Assembly (NCBI GenBank): GCA_900660155.1
Contig: CABFPE010000303.1
Span: 279,706-343,705, forward strand
Source of the DNA: Hofstenia miamia
Taxonomy: Eukaryota > Xenacoelomorpha > Acoela > Hofsteniidae
DNA length: 64,000 nt
Direction: 5' to 3'
Below the pieces are notes generated by a model. The model did no database searches and was not told where the DNA came from. It saw only the letters and a program-made list of their open reading frames with translations. Made by a program: the position numbers and the translations under genes. Shown one piece after another: positions 62,450 to 64,000 of this stretch; the stretch's first letter is position 1; each line of letters opens with the position of its first letter.

Positions 62450-64000
62450 ATGTCTGACTCAAGTGAGGGTTCGATAACAAGCGAAAATGAGGCTGTTGTA
62501 TCCACGAGTGCAATTTCATTTAACCATCTCGCAGATAAGAGTTAGAAAGCGTCGAGTTAGCCACATTCTGCTAAAGAGCCGCGAAAGCAGGGAACGAAGT
62601 TTTTAGAGCTGAAGATGGGCATTTTACTGTTTCGTATGTGTGAGACGCGTAGATCAGTCGACAGTACAATAAATTGTCATAAAGCCTCCGCCGAACATAA
62701 AATAAACTTACAGAAGACTATTACAAACAAAATTCAGCAAAAATTACAACTCTCCCAATTACTACACCCGCTCGGCTAGGCAATGTTCAAGTGATTGCAG
62801 CTTAGAGCTTTAGCAGCTAACAATATACCTTTTAACGCAGTTGATAATTCGGTTATGCGAAAATTCTTTACTGATCATGTGGAAAGTGGAGGATGGATAC
62901 ATCAAAATCACGGTTTATTGCTTTGCCTGAACGACGTTTTTCAAATTGAACAGCAAAACATGAGAACCTTTTTTCAAAACAAAAATATTCAAATCTTTGT
63001 TGATGAAACTTTTGATAAAGAAGGCCGGTATGTATGTTGCGAAGTTTTTGCCGCCGTACCGTCAGATGAAGTGCATCAACAACCTCAAATTGTTTCGACG
63101 TTGTTCGAACCGAAGGCGCTTGCACATCAAAGAATATCACAGAATTTTTATTGAATCGACTTTAACCGTGTGACAGCTTTATCAACAGACTGCTAGCTAG
63201 ATGCTTGCCTCTTGGCCGAAATGCTTACAATCAATCTTCCCTCAAGGCTTACACTTGTCTTGCTTGGCTCATATGCAGTCCTCTTCTTTCAGCTTTTACA
63301 GAAATAGTTGCGTGGAGCCGACTTTTTGCTGGATATTTTACAAACTTGGGTGCTCGAAAAAGACGTTATCTTGAGTTTTTGAAAAATATAGATGCAAAAA
63401 CTGGAATGCTACCACAACCCGTTCAGACAAGATGGACCTCGACTTTTAAGGCAATTTTGTACCATAGAGAAATCTTGCAATCAGAAAAGGCTTTAGTATT
63501 ACAATCAGCTTTTTTGTCCAAACGTGTGCAATCATTGATTGTTGAACTGAAAAAGACTTGATGTTGGGTCAAATGAAAATTTCTGTAGAAAAAGCTCTCA
63601 AGAATTTTTCAAATATTTTCACGAATCCCGTGGAATTTATCCTTCTCGCAAATTTCTCAAAGAAATTCAGTTTTTCCATCCTAACAGTTCATTGATCTTT
63701 CCAACTTTACCACAAATTGAGTCAATAGATCTGCAAGCTGTGCCAGAAGCAGAATTCCATTTGTACAGAGTGAAGGCACGACTGTTCCAGAGCTGTTTAA
63801 CGGAGTACCATCTCATGGATGTCAACATAATTGAACTTGAAGTCAAAGCCGTGCTCGATTTCTTGAGAGTGAACAGAACAAGTTTGCCTATCGAAAGCTG
63901 CTTTGAAGTTTGGGTCCTCCGCTTCAGTAGAAAGACTTTTCAGTTACTACAATAAAATTCTCACAGATGAGAGATGAAATTTAACTGACAGAAACTTAGA
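62450..64000 (+). mobile_element. hAT transposon (CGGBP1/DUF659-like), runs off the window
   Basis: Plus-strand transposase remnant. A start at 62450 (MSDSSEGSITSENEAVVSTS) is followed by a stop and then decayed Cys/His sequence (FRMCETRRSV, HKASAEHK) that looks like the DNA-binding finger. The core is open at 62795-63154: RALAANNIPFNAVDNSVMRK, then IQIFVDETFDKEGRYVCCEV, the DUF659 region. A second open piece at 63205-63561 has QPVQTRWTSTFKAILYHREI (the hAT RW helix). At the end, FGSSASVERLFSYYNKILTD (63905-63970) is the C-terminal dimerisation domain, in a different frame from the preceding piece. At least three breaks are visible. It is separate in sequence from the ZBED-type hAT at 36-37 kb. 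Confidence 0.85.

Noticed and set aside
1-64000. LTR retroelements, Polintons, CRISPR arrays, rRNA and tRNA genes
   Set aside because: No paired LTRs, gag/integrase or capsid-like frames, spaced direct-repeat arrays or cloverleaf-type genes were seen on either strand.

Overview
This is a window from an animal (metazoan) nuclear genome. It is AT-rich, with spliced genes, many degenerate DNA transposons and LINEs, repeated (TA)n microsatellites and two assembly gaps (13689-13824 and 53264-53405). The species cannot be named from the sequence. Several introns are only 40-44 nt, while others reach 10 kb, and 32 of the 35 splice acceptors in the main gene end in TAG rather than CAG. This suits an AT-rich invertebrate (for example a nematode, flatworm or hydrozoan) and not a vertebrate.

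Nearly the whole window is one plus-strand gene: a complete ortholog of ARFGEF3 (BIG3), the Sec7-family protein related to the large Arf exchange factors BIG1 and BIG2. I could follow it through 36 exons from the ATG at 1628 to the stop at 61177-61179. All exon phases join, and the product is 2111 residues, close to the human protein. An AATAAA polyadenylation signal lies at 61354. As in mammalian BIG3, the Sec7-like region lacks the catalytic glutamate, so the protein is probably not an active Arf exchange factor.

Two further genes lie inside ARFGEF3 introns on the opposite strand. A two-exon tetraspanin (276 aa, 21570-22915) sits in intron 11. A roughly 14-exon gene that I do not recognise (39489-43320) sits in intron 18. 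It has a chromodomain-like first exon, coiled-coil segments and a Cys/His-rich C-terminus.

The rest of the introns is a graveyard of mobile DNA. There are several unrelated hAT elements (9.45-10.7 kb, 14.4 kb, 36.2-37.6 kb, 46.4-46.8 kb, 49.2-50.2 kb, 54.5-55.5 kb, 62.4-64 kb), a full-length but broken mariner (38.0-39.3 kb), a piggyBac-type MITE with TTAA ends (58.1 kb), and LINE reverse-transcriptase fragments (12.8, 16.6, 18.8-19.6 and 61.8 kb). Next to these are two unusual arrays of short repeated motifs set between (TA)n tracts (10.8-12.2 kb). A compositionally distinct open stretch at 8.1 kb resembles a bacterial AraC-type helix-turn-helix and is reported as a tentative oddity. I saw no LTR retroelement, Polinton, CRISPR array, rRNA or tRNA gene.
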